Shown one piece after another: positions 1 to 9,160 of a stretch of 21,318 nucleotides of DNA (positions are counted from its first letter, which is position 1; every line of letters starts with the position of its first letter). Location: contig JALUKS010000179.1 in the NCBI GenBank assembly GCA_027056465.1, positions 1 through 21,318 on the forward strand. Direction: 5' to 3'. The stretch is from Sulfurimonas sp. (GTDB lineage: Bacteria > Campylobacterota > Campylobacteria > Campylobacterales > Sulfurimonadaceae). Below the pieces are notes generated by a model. That model did no database searches, was not told the origin of the DNA, and was given only the letters and a program-made list of their open reading frames with translations. The translations under genes and the position numbers were made by a program.

Positions 1-2159
1 TGGAGCATTACGACTCTAAGTTCAGGCAGAAGAGCTTTAAGTTCGCCGAGTTTTATAGGCATATGGTCAATGGAGTTATAGACATAAAAGACCTGCCCAC
101 CACGGCGAAGTTCTCTTAGTATAACCTCTTTGATAAGTTTCTCTTCATACTCTTTAACAAAAGTTCTTACCCCTTGGCGTTCACTTGGAGGTGTAAGGAG
201 TTGGCTCATCGTTTTTATAGAGCTTAGTGCTTGGTTGAGTGAGCGAGGGATTGGTGTTGCTGACATACTTAAAAGGTGTACATTATGATACAACTCTTTT
301 ATCCTCTCTTTTTGCTTGACTCCAAACTTATGCTCTTCATCGATGATAACCACACCCAGTTTTTTAAACTCCAAACCAAAGAGTGCATGCGTACCTACGA
401 CGGTATCTATCTCTCCAGAAGCGAGTCCTTTTATGATAGCATTTTTATCTTTGGTACTTACAAATCTATCAAGCTTAGCATAGCGAATACCTAGCTCAGA
501 AAAACGCTCATCAAGCGAACGCCAATGTTGTGCAGAGAGAAGTGTCGTAGGGACTATAAACGCCGACTGATAGCCTGACTTGTGTGCTGCAAAGATAGTG
601 TTAAGTGCTATCTCCGTTTTGCCAAATCCTACATCGCCACTTAGAAGTCTATCCATGATATTTCCAGTCGCCATTTGCCCTAAAATATCTTTAACGGCGT
701 TTGTCTGATCCTCTGTATATTCAAACCCTGAAAGTTTTTGAAACACTTTTAACTCCTGCTTGGAGAGATTTATTTTTGGTGCTTTTATGAGCGCGCGAGC
801 TGCCGCAGTGTTTACAATCTGCCCTGCAATCTCTAGTAATCTTTTACGCACTTTTGCTTTAAGCTTACCGAAGTTTCCCTTACCGAGTCTATCCAAAACA
901 GGGGTAGAACCACCACCAGCTATATATCTGTCGATATAGTCAAGGTTTTCAACTGGCAAAAGTATCTTATCATCGCCTACATATTTTATGACTATAAAGT
1001 CTTTGACACCACCGAGAATTTCAGTCTGTTCTATCGAGTCAAATATCCCGACTCCATAATCCTCATGCACGACATAGTCCCCTTTTTTGAGGTCATCAAG
1101 GAGAATAGAACTCTTTCTTCTACGGCGTTTTTTATCTACCCTATTTAAAGAGATAATCATCTCATCAGGAGTGAGAATATTTAAGATATAACCAGCAGTG
1201 ATTTTAGTGATATTTTGGGTGTCATATATCCCTGCTTGTTTGATAGTCGCTGCGTTTGCTGCTATGACTGTTATCTTTTTAGCACGATGGACATTGAGAA
1301 GATGCTCTGCGTTTGCTACTACTAGCTCTTTTATAGCATCATTTTGCTCTAGCACTGGGAGGTTGAAAGCTTCACGGGAGAGAGTTGGATTGTTTATTCC
1401 ATAAGCATCTTTGAGGAGGTCATCAAGATTTTTAGAGAGTTGTACATTTTTGCCCTCTAAAAAGTTCTCTGCCATCTCCTCTAAATGCCAAAAACCTAAG
1501 GAGGCTACATCTTTGAGCATAGCATCAAATTCACTTGACACCACTCTCGCGTTTAATGCCTCAAAGTTTTGTGCATCAAGAGCATAAAAAGCACTACGAA
1601 CTTCCACCATATCAAGCTCATCGCCAAGAGTTCTCTGTGTCTCTAACTCAAACTCTTTTATCTGCTCAATCTCATTATCAAAAAAAGAGATACGATAGGG
1701 GTTTGGCGAGGAGGAAATAAAAATATCCAGAATATCTCCACGGTGACTTATCTCCCCTGCAACCTGCACCATATCTACAAAAGTGTATCCCCAAAAGAGC
1801 ATCTGCTCTTTAAACTCACTGAGATTTATTTCACTTCCAAACTCTAAAATAGTGGAGTCAAGAAACTCTGCTTTAGGGAGAGGAAACAGGAGTGTTTTGA
1901 GTGGCGAAATGATAAGTGGTTTTTTCTTAGCACTATGGTAAGCACGAAGAGAGGAGAAGAGTTCTTGAAGCTCCTCTTTGTAAGAGCGCAAATCATCCCC
2001 ATAAGTAGCACGAAAATCTGGGAAGAGAATAGTCTCGCGTTTGAAGTATTTCGTAACACTCTCAAGAGACTCTGCCTCTTTCATATCCTCGCAAATGAGA
2101 ATATCTAACTCCGTATGCTTGTGGGTTTTAAAGTGGTTAAAAAGAGCTGTTTGTGACAT
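1..2159 (-). CDS. mfd: Transcription-repair coupling factor Mfd (3' part outside window)
   Basis: Mfd is a DNA translocase that removes RNA polymerase stalled at lesions and recruits UvrA. About 719 codons are visible; the frame stays open to base 1, so the C-terminal part (rest of the second RecA lobe and the UvrA-inhibitory domain) is missing. Seen in order: a UvrB-like N-terminal region with HRGDILDIF, the RNA-polymerase-interacting CarD-like segment KKGDYVVHEDYGVGIF near residue 355, Walker A GDVGFGKTE near residue 510, the DEEH helicase box (IIDEEHKFG) near 605 and motif III-like SATPIPR. The ATG at 2159 is preceded by AAGGAAAGG about ten bases upstream. It lies 22 nt after the M23 peptidase and is the last visible gene of the operon, as in the related H. 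pylori block. Identification is firm; only the end is unknown. Confidence 0.96.
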   Translation of the reverse strand, partial: MSQTALFNHFKTHKHTELDILICEDMKEAESLESVTKYFKRETILFPDFRATYGDDLRSYKEELQELFSSLRAYHSAKKKPLIISPLKTLLFPLPKAEFLDSTILEFGSEINLSEFKEQMLFWGYTFVDMVQVAGEISHRGDILDIFISSSPNPYRISFFDNEIEQIKEFELETQRTLGDELDMVEVRSAFYALDAQNFEALNARVVSSEFDAMLKDVASLGFWHLEEMAENFLEGKNVQLSKNLDDLLKDAYGINNPTLSREAFNLPVLEQNDAIKELVVANAEHLLNVHRAKKITVIAANAATIKQAGIYDTQNITKITAGYILNILTPDEMIISLNRVDKKRRRRKSSILLDDLKKGDYVVHEDYGVGIFDSIEQTEILGGVKDFIVIKYVGDDKILLPVENLDYIDRYIAGGGSTPVLDRLGKGNFGKLKAKVRKRLLEIAGQIVNTAAARALIKAPKINLSKQELKVFQKLSGFEYTEDQTNAVKDILGQMATGNIMDRLLSGDVGFGKTEIALNTIFAAHKSGYQSAFIVPTTLLSAQHWRSLDERFSELGIRYAKLDRFVSTKDKNAIIKGLASGEIDTVVGTHALFGLEFKKLGVVIIDEEHKFGVKQKERIKELYHNVHLLSMSATPIPRSLNQALSSIKTMSQLLTPPSERQGVRTFVKEYEEKLIKEVILRELRRGGQVFYVYNSIDHMPIKLGELKALLPELRVVML

Positions 2160-2181
2160 TAGAGTTCAGCCTTTCCTTGAA

Positions 2182-3099
2182 TTATTGTGCTTGAGTTTGA
2201 ACAAGTCTGAGATGTGCTGTTGCCTTTATTAAAGATTGCCATGGTACTTTTTTTTCCTTTTTAAATATTTCATCATAATTTTTCTGTGTCCATTTTAAGA
2301 ACCAGTAAGGGTTAAGACTACGATAAAGAAATCGCACTTCGTAGTGTAAATGTGGCCCATTACTCATACCAGAATTACCGGTATAGCCAATAAGAGTTCC
2401 CTTTTTTACAAATTGCCCAGATTTTACCACAGTTTTGTTTAAATGACCGTAGTATGTTTTAAATCCATAGGAATGTTCAAGAATTATCAAACGACCATAA
2501 CCACTTCGTTTATGATAGCCTGACCACTCCACAATACCATCAGCAGGAGCATACACCTTAGTGTTAAGCTTTGCTTTCATATCTGTACCACGATGGAACT
2601 CGCGTTTATGCAGAGTAGGGTGAATTCTCCAGCCAAATTTACTCGTGATACCATGATACTCTATAGGTGAGCCATTTGGAATAAGTTGCATAAGAACTGC
2701 ACGGTGCTGTGAACTTATTTTTGTTGCACTTACTCTTTGTGCTAAGGACTCATCCCCAATTGGCTTTAAGCCTATCATTTTTTCTATCTCAGAGAGAGAA
2801 TCAGAGAGAGTATCTAACTCTTTTTTTTTCTCATCTAAAGAGTTATTTGTCTGCGCCATACTCCTCTGAAGTTTTAAATTATTTTTTTTTATATTTTGAT
2901 ATGCAAGCTCTATACTATCACGTTTATTTTCTATCTGTTTAACACTATTGTTTAAGTAAAGAATAGTCCCTACAGCAATAATTACCATACTCATAATAAA
3001 AATAAGTGCATAAAGTATCGCTTTTTTTACAAAACGGTGCACATTAAACTGCTTTACTCCATTATCATCATGAATGGTAACTGTAAAATGGTTATTCAT
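2182..3099 (-). CDS. Membrane-anchored M23 (LytM-type) peptidoglycan endopeptidase, Csd1/Csd2 family
   Basis: The 305-residue protein is predicted to cut peptide cross-links in periplasmic murein. It has a short cytoplasmic N-terminus, one membrane segment (about residues 27–49), a coiled coil (about 51–110) and a C-terminal LytM domain. All zinc and catalytic residues are present: H169 and D173 in HRGTD, H219 in YGHL, and H250/H252 in GPHLHYE. This argues for an active enzyme rather than a degenerate partner. H. pylori Csd1 and Csd2 share this architecture and map between folC and mfd, so the position supports a cell-shape role (inference). Only one such gene is present, and no bactofilin gene lies between it and mfd. 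The ATG overlaps the folC stop region by 8 nt, suggesting translational coupling. Confidence 0.9.
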   Translation of the reverse strand: MNNHFTVTIHDDNGVKQFNVHRFVKKAILYALIFIMSMVIIAVGTILYLNNSVKQIENKRDSIELAYQNIKKNNLKLQRSMAQTNNSLDEKKKELDTLSDSLSEIEKMIGLKPIGDESLAQRVSATKISSQHRAVLMQLIPNGSPIEYHGITSKFGWRIHPTLHKREFHRGTDMKAKLNTKVYAPADGIVEWSGYHKRSGYGRLIILEHSYGFKTYYGHLNKTVVKSGQFVKKGTLIGYTGNSGMSNGPHLHYEVRFLYRSLNPYWFLKWTQKNYDEIFKKEKKVPWQSLIKATAHLRLVQTQAQ

Positions 3100-4237
3100 C
3101 TTGTCCCTTTAAAAAAGCTTCTACAACACTAAATGATCCAAAAACTAAATAATTTTTTTCTTCTACTATTTTTGTGTGTAGAGTGTTTTTTATATCTAAG
3201 ATATTTAGAGTCTCTTGCATCACTAAAAGAGACTCACCTCTCTTATCTTCAATACCAATAACTTCTACAGACTCGATGATAGGTTTAAGCAGTTTCAAAA
3301 TTTCTGTATAGTTTTTATCACTGTAACTATTATAAACCAATATATATTTTTTACCTTGCAGTGTCTCTACTATCGCTTTTGCTGCGAGTGTATTATGCCC
3401 GACATCGAGCAGGATATTTTTTTTATACTCTGTTAAACGCCCAAAGAGTCTACTTTTTTGAAAATTTGCCACATCATAAGCGATATCTAACTCTTTTAAA
3501 GCAGCAATAGCGAGTCGAAGATTATCTAGCAAATAAGGAACAAGATGATTTTCTTGGGCAATACAAGCTATTTTTTCTTCATCTTTTTCTCTTAAAAGAG
3601 TCTCAAGCATGAAAATCTGTAAGTTTTTCTCTTTTGCGAGAGTTCTAGCTATCTCTAAAACTTTTGAATGTTTCTGCTTCCCTATGATAGCTTTCGTTTG
3701 AATAGCATTAAGTTTTGTCTGTGCAATACTCTCGATAGTGGAACCTAAAAATGCTTCATGATCTCTATCTATCGGTGTTATAAGTGTAAGTACATTTGCA
3801 AAAACAGCAGTCGCATCATACTCTCCACCTAAACCTGCTTCTAGCACAAGATACTCTGTATCCTGAGACACTAAAAGAGCCAAGAGTGTTGTATACTCAA
3901 AATAGCTTAGAGCATCTGCATCTTTTTTTCCTAAAAGAGAGAGTAATTTCAAGTGAGTACTATCTAATAATACCCTAGATATATCAGTGCCATTTAACCA
4001 AATGCGTTCACTAAAATGCACTATATGAGGAGATGTATAATGAACGACTTTTTTACCAAGGGAGTAGAGTGCAGTTGCTAAAAAACGCCCTGTTGTACCT
4101 TTTCCATTTGTACCCACTATATGTATGATTTTAGGAAGCTGCAAAGATGTTTTTATCTTCTGATAAACTCTTGGCATTCTCTCGTAATCTATCTCTTCAT
4201 AAAAAAGAGGTTTTGCTTCTAAAAAACTCGCTAGCAC
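3092..4237 (-). CDS. folC: Bifunctional dihydrofolate synthase / folylpolyglutamate synthase FolC
   Basis: This cytoplasmic Mur-ligase-family enzyme joins glutamate to dihydropteroate and adds further glutamates to folates. Visible motifs are the P-loop GTNGKGTT (residues 42–49), the following HYTSPHIVHFSERIWLNG stretch that binds folate and ATP in the family, GLGGEYDAT, and the late DVGHN motif at the start of the C-terminal domain. At 381 residues it is slightly shorter than the E. coli enzyme, as is common in this phylum. The start is GTG, 2 nt after the stop of the diguanylate cyclase gene; the next in-frame ATG (codon 21) would remove a conserved-looking N-terminus. Its 3' end overlaps the M23 gene by 8 nt. 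Confidence 0.93.
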   Translation of the reverse strand: MLASFLEAKPLFYEEIDYERMPRVYQKIKTSLQLPKIIHIVGTNGKGTTGRFLATALYSLGKKVVHYTSPHIVHFSERIWLNGTDISRVLLDSTHLKLLSLLGKKDADALSYFEYTTLLALLVSQDTEYLVLEAGLGGEYDATAVFANVLTLITPIDRDHEAFLGSTIESIAQTKLNAIQTKAIIGKQKHSKVLEIARTLAKEKNLQIFMLETLLREKDEEKIACIAQENHLVPYLLDNLRLAIAALKELDIAYDVANFQKSRLFGRLTEYKKNILLDVGHNTLAAKAIVETLQGKKYILVYNSYSDKNYTEILKLLKPIIESVEVIGIEDKRGESLLVMQETLNILDIKNTLHTKIVEEKNYLVFGSFSVVEAFLKGQDE

Positions 4238-4239
4238 AA

Positions 4240-5784
4240 CTATCTTTTATACTCTACACGATTTCGACCACTATTTTTTGCTTTATAAAGGTAATCATCT
4301 GATGCTTTAAGTGTAGATTCAAGGGAAGCATACTTCTTGCGTTCAGCAACTCCTGAACTCACTGTTATATTAATACGATTACCCTTGTACATAAAACGTG
4401 ATTTTTCTACCTTTTTACGTACTTTTTCTGCAAAAATGAAACCACCTTTTGTATCTGTGTCACTTAAAACTGCAACGAACTCTTCGCCACCAAAACGCCC
4501 TAAAGTATCTACTTTACGACACTCTTTTTTCAATATTTTTGAAAATGCAACAAGAATAGCATCTCCTGCATCATGACCGTGAGTATCGTTAACATTTTTA
4601 AATTTATCAAGGTCAAACATTACTAAAGAGTAATTTCTTTCATACCTTTTAAATTCTGCCTCTTTTATCTCCATAAATTCATCTAAAGAACGTCGATTAT
4701 TGAGCTTAGTTAGGAAGTCTTCTTTAGACTCTTTTTTTGCAGCTTCTAAATCTTTTTCAAGTTTTTTCACTTTTGCAGATAGTGCTGAAACCTCTGAAGA
4801 GTGTCCTTTAAGATCAATACTTAATGCTTTTGTATTCTCCTCAAGAGCAAGAGCTATCGTATAGAGTTTTTTATGTGTTGTTTTAAAGTTAGAAGAGTTC
4901 TCTTCTGTGTAAGATTCTAGCTCTTTTTTAATCTCTTGTATCTCTGCAGTTGAATTATCAGAATGTTCTATCATATCAATAAGGCGTAGACTTAATTTAT
5001 CTAGCACACCATCTATAGACTCTATCATTTCCTTAACACTCTCTTTATCAAGAGCGATACGAAGAGCAATAGCTGTTTTAATCTCTTTTTCTATAGTCTC
5101 TGTTTCTAAAATATCTGGATTTTTACGGATTCTGAGACTTATATCAGCTATTGTTTCATTCATACTTGAGGCGATAGAAGGAACAAATGAAGCAGTTAGA
5201 AGTTTAGATATTTTTTCAAAACTTAACTCATTGGAATTACTTTTAGCTACTTTTATGTTTAAGTTTTCTATAGTTTTGCGAAGATTGCTTGTATCTATAT
5301 TTCCGTGTTCTCTAAGTTTTTGTAAAAAAGTATCATCATAAGTTGTTAAAAAATTTACCCAAAGTTGGCGAAAAGAGTCTATTTGATTTGCTTGAGCACC
5401 TGACTCTAAAATTTCTATGGTCTTTCGTGCTAAGTCTGAAGCTTCCTTATTGTGTAGTACTTCTATCACTTGAAAAACTCTTTTTGCTAAGAGAACTTGA
5501 GATTCTATGGTATCAGAAGCTTGTGTAGAATTTGTTCGGTTAAGTTTTGCAATAAGAAAACGCACAAACTCATTCATAGTCTGTATACGATAGTTGCGGA
5601 GATCTTTTTGAAAATCAGAATTAAGACTCTTGGTAAATTTAGAGAGATGTTCACAATCTTCTACATTCATCTTTGCTTTTTTTGCTTCTTTACAAAAAGC
5701 TTCTGCATAAGCATCAGGAGTTAGTAGTCTCCCCTCTAATTTTAATCTCTTGACTGCATTGTTAATTATCGCTTGAATTGTCAT
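4240..5784 (-). CDS. Cytoplasmic diguanylate cyclase with a helical N-terminal region
   Basis: It is predicted to make cyclic di-GMP from two GTP. The C-terminal GGDEF domain (about residues 350–514) has an intact active-site GGEEF at 432–436 and an RxxD product-inhibition site (RKVD, 423–426) exactly five residues upstream, so it should be active and feedback-inhibited. The first 345 residues are mostly charged and helical, with a likely coiled coil near 330–350. I see no signal peptide, membrane segment, PAS, GAF or receiver domain, so the input signal is unknown. The ATG abuts the lptE stop with no gap and has a strong AGGAGA eight bases upstream; it therefore sits inside the envelope/translation operon and is probably co-expressed with it. 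I do not recall a GGDEF gene at this place in H. pylori. Confidence 0.92.
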   Translation of the reverse strand: MTIQAIINNAVKRLKLEGRLLTPDAYAEAFCKEAKKAKMNVEDCEHLSKFTKSLNSDFQKDLRNYRIQTMNEFVRFLIAKLNRTNSTQASDTIESQVLLAKRVFQVIEVLHNKEASDLARKTIEILESGAQANQIDSFRQLWVNFLTTYDDTFLQKLREHGNIDTSNLRKTIENLNIKVAKSNSNELSFEKISKLLTASFVPSIASSMNETIADISLRIRKNPDILETETIEKEIKTAIALRIALDKESVKEMIESIDGVLDKLSLRLIDMIEHSDNSTAEIQEIKKELESYTEENSSNFKTTHKKLYTIALALEENTKALSIDLKGHSSEVSALSAKVKKLEKDLEAAKKESKEDFLTKLNNRRSLDEFMEIKEAEFKRYERNYSLVMFDLDKFKNVNDTHGHDAGDAILVAFSKILKKECRKVDTLGRFGGEEFVAVLSDTDTKGGFIFAEKVRKKVEKSRFMYKGNRINITVSSGVAERKKYASLESTLKASDDYLYKAKNSGRNRVEYKR

Positions 5785-6318
5785 CTATCTTTTCTCCTGT
5801 TTTTTTTGTGAACCCTCAGCTGAGACGTGAGCTACAAAGGCTGAAATCGCTTTTATAGAACTATATTCAATAGCATCAAAACGCTGCTGATCAGTTAGAA
5901 CAGCATTTGGATCAACTGAAAAATCATAAGTTCCACTACTTGTATATTTTTTTCTTATCTCTTTAGATACTCTAGTAATTGATAAGCTTATCGTCGCTCG
6001 ATAAGAGACAATATACCCATTACTATCATACTGAAGTGCATGATAAACTGGTTTAGAAATTCTTATAGTTAAATGTGTATTAGAGCCTTTTTTATCACTC
6101 AAAGAAGCATGAAAAACTTCAATAATCGCAAGGTCTACAGCATCCTTAACTATAACACTATTTTCTGGATCAGTTGGAGAGATAATTACTCTCGTACTAA
6201 TTTTATCTCCCAAAACAGTACGTGCATATCTTGCACTAGGGATATAACCACAACCTATAAAAGTTATTACTACCAGTAGTATAACAAATAATTTACTAGA
6301 TTGTGCCATTTTTAACAT
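5785..6318 (-). CDS. lptE: LptE-like LPS-assembly lipoprotein
   Basis: A small predicted outer-membrane lipoprotein of 177 residues. A hydrophobic signal segment (about 8–20) ends in a lipobox (FIGC) with Cys23, followed by GYIPSAR; the Cys-Gly-Tyr start of the mature chain is common in LptE proteins, which plug and assemble the LptD translocon for LPS delivery. The rest is a beta-rich, poorly conserved domain of LptE-like size. Family assignment rests on lipobox, size and position between leuS and folC, the place of the corresponding lipoprotein gene in Helicobacter and Campylobacter. Two starts are possible: ATG at 6318 (used here) or ATG at 6309, which has AGGGA eight bases upstream. The gene starts 2 nt after the leuS stop and its own stop abuts the next ATG. 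Confidence 0.75.
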   Translation of the reverse strand: MLKMAQSSKLFVILLVVITFIGCGYIPSARYARTVLGDKISTRVIISPTDPENSVIVKDAVDLAIIEVFHASLSDKKGSNTHLTIRISKPVYHALQYDSNGYIVSYRATISLSITRVSKEIRKKYTSSGTYDFSVDPNAVLTDQQRFDAIEYSSIKAISAFVAHVSAEGSQKKQEKR

Positions 6319-6320
6319 CC

Positions 6321-8774
6321 CTACCCTTTCACTACAAAATTAACGAGTTTTTTCGGAACAACTATCTCTTTGACAATAGTCTTATCCTCTAGCCACTTTG
6401 CAACTCTCTCTTTTGCAAGTAATAATATCTCCTCTTTTGAAGCATCAGGAGCGACTTCTATCTCTCCACGGTTTTTACCATTGAGTGCTACACCTAAAGT
6501 GATGCTATCCTCTATAAAAACCTCTTCTACTATTTCCTGTTTTGTAAGGTTTTTAAGATTGAAACATTTACTTGAAATATCCCAACATGTATGAGGAATA
6601 ATAGGTTCCATTATGGAACTTATTACCCAGTAACCTTCACTCCATACAGCACTATTACTTTGAGCATTCAGAGCATTAATAGCTTCCATTACACCTGCTA
6701 TTAATGTGTTAAAAGTATAACGTTCTTCATAGACTTCGTTTGAGCGTTTTAGCGCTTCATACACTTTCTTGCGTGCTAGTTTTTCCTCTTTGCTTAAACT
6801 ACTATGTTCTATAACTGGTTTGGTATCAGTTGCTACAACATTAGCGCTTCTATCAAAGAAACGCTTTATAAACTTATGAGCACCCTCAACGGCACTATCA
6901 TTCCACTCAAGCTCTTGAGTAGGTGGTGCAGCAAAAAGGATGAAAAGGCGTGCTGTATCAGCTCCATACTTTGCGATAATCTCATCAGGATCAACAGTAT
7001 TGCCTTTAGACTTAGACATCTTCGCTCCATCTTTAAGCACCATACCTTGTGTAAGGAGTTTATCAAAAGGCTCATCAAACTCTAAGTAACCTAAATCACG
7101 GAAGACTTTTGTGAAAAATCTCGCATAAAGGAGGTGCAAGATAGCATGCTCAATACCACCAACATAGTGATCAACACCCATCCAGTACTTTATTTCCTCA
7201 GGAGTAAACGCCATCTTCTCTAGTGTCTCAGGAGAGGCACAAAAACGCAAGAAGTACCATGAAGACTGCACAAATGTATCCATCGTATCCGTCTCACGAA
7301 GAGCATCTTTGCCACACTCTGGACATTTACAATGTTTCCAAGTTGGATGATTCTCTAGTGGAGAACCCTCTCCATTTATCTCTACATCATCTGGAAGAGC
7401 GATAGGGAGATTCTCTTTTTTCTCCATCACAAGACCACAATCCTCACAGTGAACAAAAGGAATAGGAGCACCCCAGTAACGCTGGCGACTCACTCCCCAA
7501 TCTTTAAGTCTATAGTTTGTAGTTTTTGCACCAATTTTTTTCTCTTCAAACATTTTAATGATGTTGTATTGAGACTTTTTAGAGTTGAGACCATCGAACT
7601 CGGCAGAGTTAAAAAGCACTCCCGTATCTGTAAATGCTTTTTCACTCACATCTACTTCTGCATCTTTTGGTTTAATAACTGCGTTTATAGGGAGGTCATA
7701 TTTTTTGGCGAAGTCATAATCTCTCTCATCATGAGCAGGAACAGCCATAACTGCACCAGAGCCGTAGTCCATTAGTACAAAGTTTGCTATCCATACTGGA
7801 ATAGTTTTCCCTGTTAATGGATGAATGACATCAAGACCCAAAGCAAGACCAGCTTTCTCTTTTTGTCTATCGATGGAAGACATATTTTTCATCTTCGTAA
7901 TTTCAGCTATCACTTCATCACTTAAAAGTTTCTGTTCTATCATATAAGTAACGATTTTATGCTCAGGTGCTAACGCCGTATAGCTAACGCCATAGATTGT
8001 ATCAGGGCGAGTAGTAAAGACATCAAAGCTCTCAAACTGAGAGTTTAGTTTTTCTTTTGAAGCCTCATCCAAAAAGAGATCAAACGCCAAACCATTTGAC
8101 TTGCCTATCCAGTTCTCCTGCATAGTAAGGACCTGCTTAGGCCAGCCACCCTCTAGTTTTTTCAAATCATCTAAAAGTTCATCTGCATACTCTGTAATCT
8201 TAAAGTAGTACTGATTCATATCTTTTTTGACTATAGGAGTATCACAACGCCAGCAACAACCATCGACTACCTGCTCATTTGCAAGCACTGTCTCATCATG
8301 AGGACACCAGTTAAGCATCCCTTTCTCACGATAAAGCAGACCTTTGTTGTACATATCTATCATAAAAGCTTGTTCAAACTTTGTGTAGAGTGCATCACTT
8401 GTCGCCATCTCGCGTTTACGGCTGAAAGAAAAACCTAAAGAGTAGAACTCATTTTTCATATAGTCGATGTTGTCGTAAGTCCAGCCTTTAGGATGACTTC
8501 CATTTTTGATAGCTGCATTTTCAGCAGGCATTCCAAAACTATCGAAGCCTATGGGGTGGAGAACATTTTTTCCCTGCTGTCTATGGTAGCGTGCAAGAGC
8601 ATCACTTATAGAGTAGTTACGTACATGACCCATATGTAGGCGACCACTCGGAAATGGAAACATACTAAGAATGTATTTTTTATCTAAACTAAAATCTTCA
8701 CTTGGCTCAAAACTTTCGTTTTGCTTCCAATACTCTTGCCATTTTTTTTCGATGTCTGATGAAATGTATTCCAC
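6321..8774 (-). CDS. leuS: Leucyl-tRNA synthetase
   Basis: Class Ia aminoacyl-tRNA synthetase that charges tRNA-Leu and edits mischarged products. The 817-residue length is usual for bacteria. Seen: the HIGH-type motif HMGH at residues 47–50 after FPFPSGRL, zinc-knuckle-like cysteines (CPHDE...CCWRCD and CEDCG...CPECGK), the CP1 editing domain with TTRPDTIYG and GSGAVMAVPAHDERD, and the second class-I signature KMSKS at 585–589. The start is GTG at 8774, which has AGGA seven bases upstream and gives the expected EYISSDIEKKWQEYW N-terminus. It lies between the DUF6394-like gene (26 nt gap) and lptE (2 nt gap). Identification is certain. Confidence 0.98.
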   Translation of the reverse strand: MEYISSDIEKKWQEYWKQNESFEPSEDFSLDKKYILSMFPFPSGRLHMGHVRNYSISDALARYHRQQGKNVLHPIGFDSFGMPAENAAIKNGSHPKGWTYDNIDYMKNEFYSLGFSFSRKREMATSDALYTKFEQAFMIDMYNKGLLYREKGMLNWCPHDETVLANEQVVDGCCWRCDTPIVKKDMNQYYFKITEYADELLDDLKKLEGGWPKQVLTMQENWIGKSNGLAFDLFLDEASKEKLNSQFESFDVFTTRPDTIYGVSYTALAPEHKIVTYMIEQKLLSDEVIAEITKMKNMSSIDRQKEKAGLALGLDVIHPLTGKTIPVWIANFVLMDYGSGAVMAVPAHDERDYDFAKKYDLPINAVIKPKDAEVDVSEKAFTDTGVLFNSAEFDGLNSKKSQYNIIKMFEEKKIGAKTTNYRLKDWGVSRQRYWGAPIPFVHCEDCGLVMEKKENLPIALPDDVEINGEGSPLENHPTWKHCKCPECGKDALRETDTMDTFVQSSWYFLRFCASPETLEKMAFTPEEIKYWMGVDHYVGGIEHAILHLLYARFFTKVFRDLGYLEFDEPFDKLLTQGMVLKDGAKMSKSKGNTVDPDEIIAKYGADTARLFILFAAPPTQELEWNDSAVEGAHKFIKRFFDRSANVVATDTKPVIEHSSLSKEEKLARKKVYEALKRSNEVYEERYTFNTLIAGVMEAINALNAQSNSAVWSEGYWVISSIMEPIIPHTCWDISSKCFNLKNLTKQEIVEEVFIEDSITLGVALNGKNRGEIEVAPDASKEEILLLAKERVAKWLEDKTIVKEIVVPKKLVNFVVKG

Positions 8775-8800
8775 TATACTATCCTAATAATTTTTTTCTA

Positions 8801-9139
8801 TTAATACTCTTCTTTCTGCTTGGAACTCTCAATATAGACAAGTCCCATAGAGAAAATATTTGCTATAAGTGCACCTATGGAGAGAGCGATAGCCCAACTG
8901 TCATTCCCTATAATCACAAGAAATATAAACGCAGGGATAAGGTGTAAATCAGCCACTAAAGAGGAAGCTAAAAGCTCTGCTGAGAGAAGATTTCTCACTC
9001 CTATCTTTAAGATAGTACTTATTAAGTTTACACTTGCCGCTACAAAGAGCGAGATAGCTGTGTTCTCATAAAGAAAACCTGCTATCGATGTTAAACTCAT
9101 CAATGAAAAAAATACGTATACTACTTTACCCCAATCCAT
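8801..9139 (-). CDS. Small four-helix membrane protein, probably DUF6394 family
   Basis: A 112-residue protein that is nearly all hydrophobic. It appears to have about four membrane segments (roughly residues 5–22, 27–45, 57–78 and 82–102) and a short charged C-terminus. No catalytic motif is visible and no function can be given. A small membrane protein occupies the same slot between leuS and secF in H. pylori (HP1548, as I recall), and I believe this family is catalogued as DUF6394; that name is from memory. The ATG at 9139 has an AAGGAG sequence nine bases upstream. Its fixed place beside SecDF suggests a link to membrane-protein biogenesis, but this is inference only. Confidence 0.8.
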   Translation of the reverse strand: MDWGKVVYVFFSLMSLTSIAGFLYENTAISLFVAASVNLISTILKIGVRNLLSAELLASSLVADLHLIPAFIFLVIIGNDSWAIALSIGALIANIFSMGLVYIESSKQKEEY

Positions 9140-9160
9140 ACTAAATATGCTCCTTCTATG

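Noticed and set aside
1198..1404. Plus-strand frames inside mfd
   Set aside because: The minus-strand Mfd reading frame is unbroken across the region with all family motifs, and the plus-strand frames show no domain or ribosome site.
6804..7085. Overlapping frames of 70–108 codons inside leuS on both strands
   Set aside because: They are out-of-frame shadows of a certain gene, with no recognisable domains or start signals.
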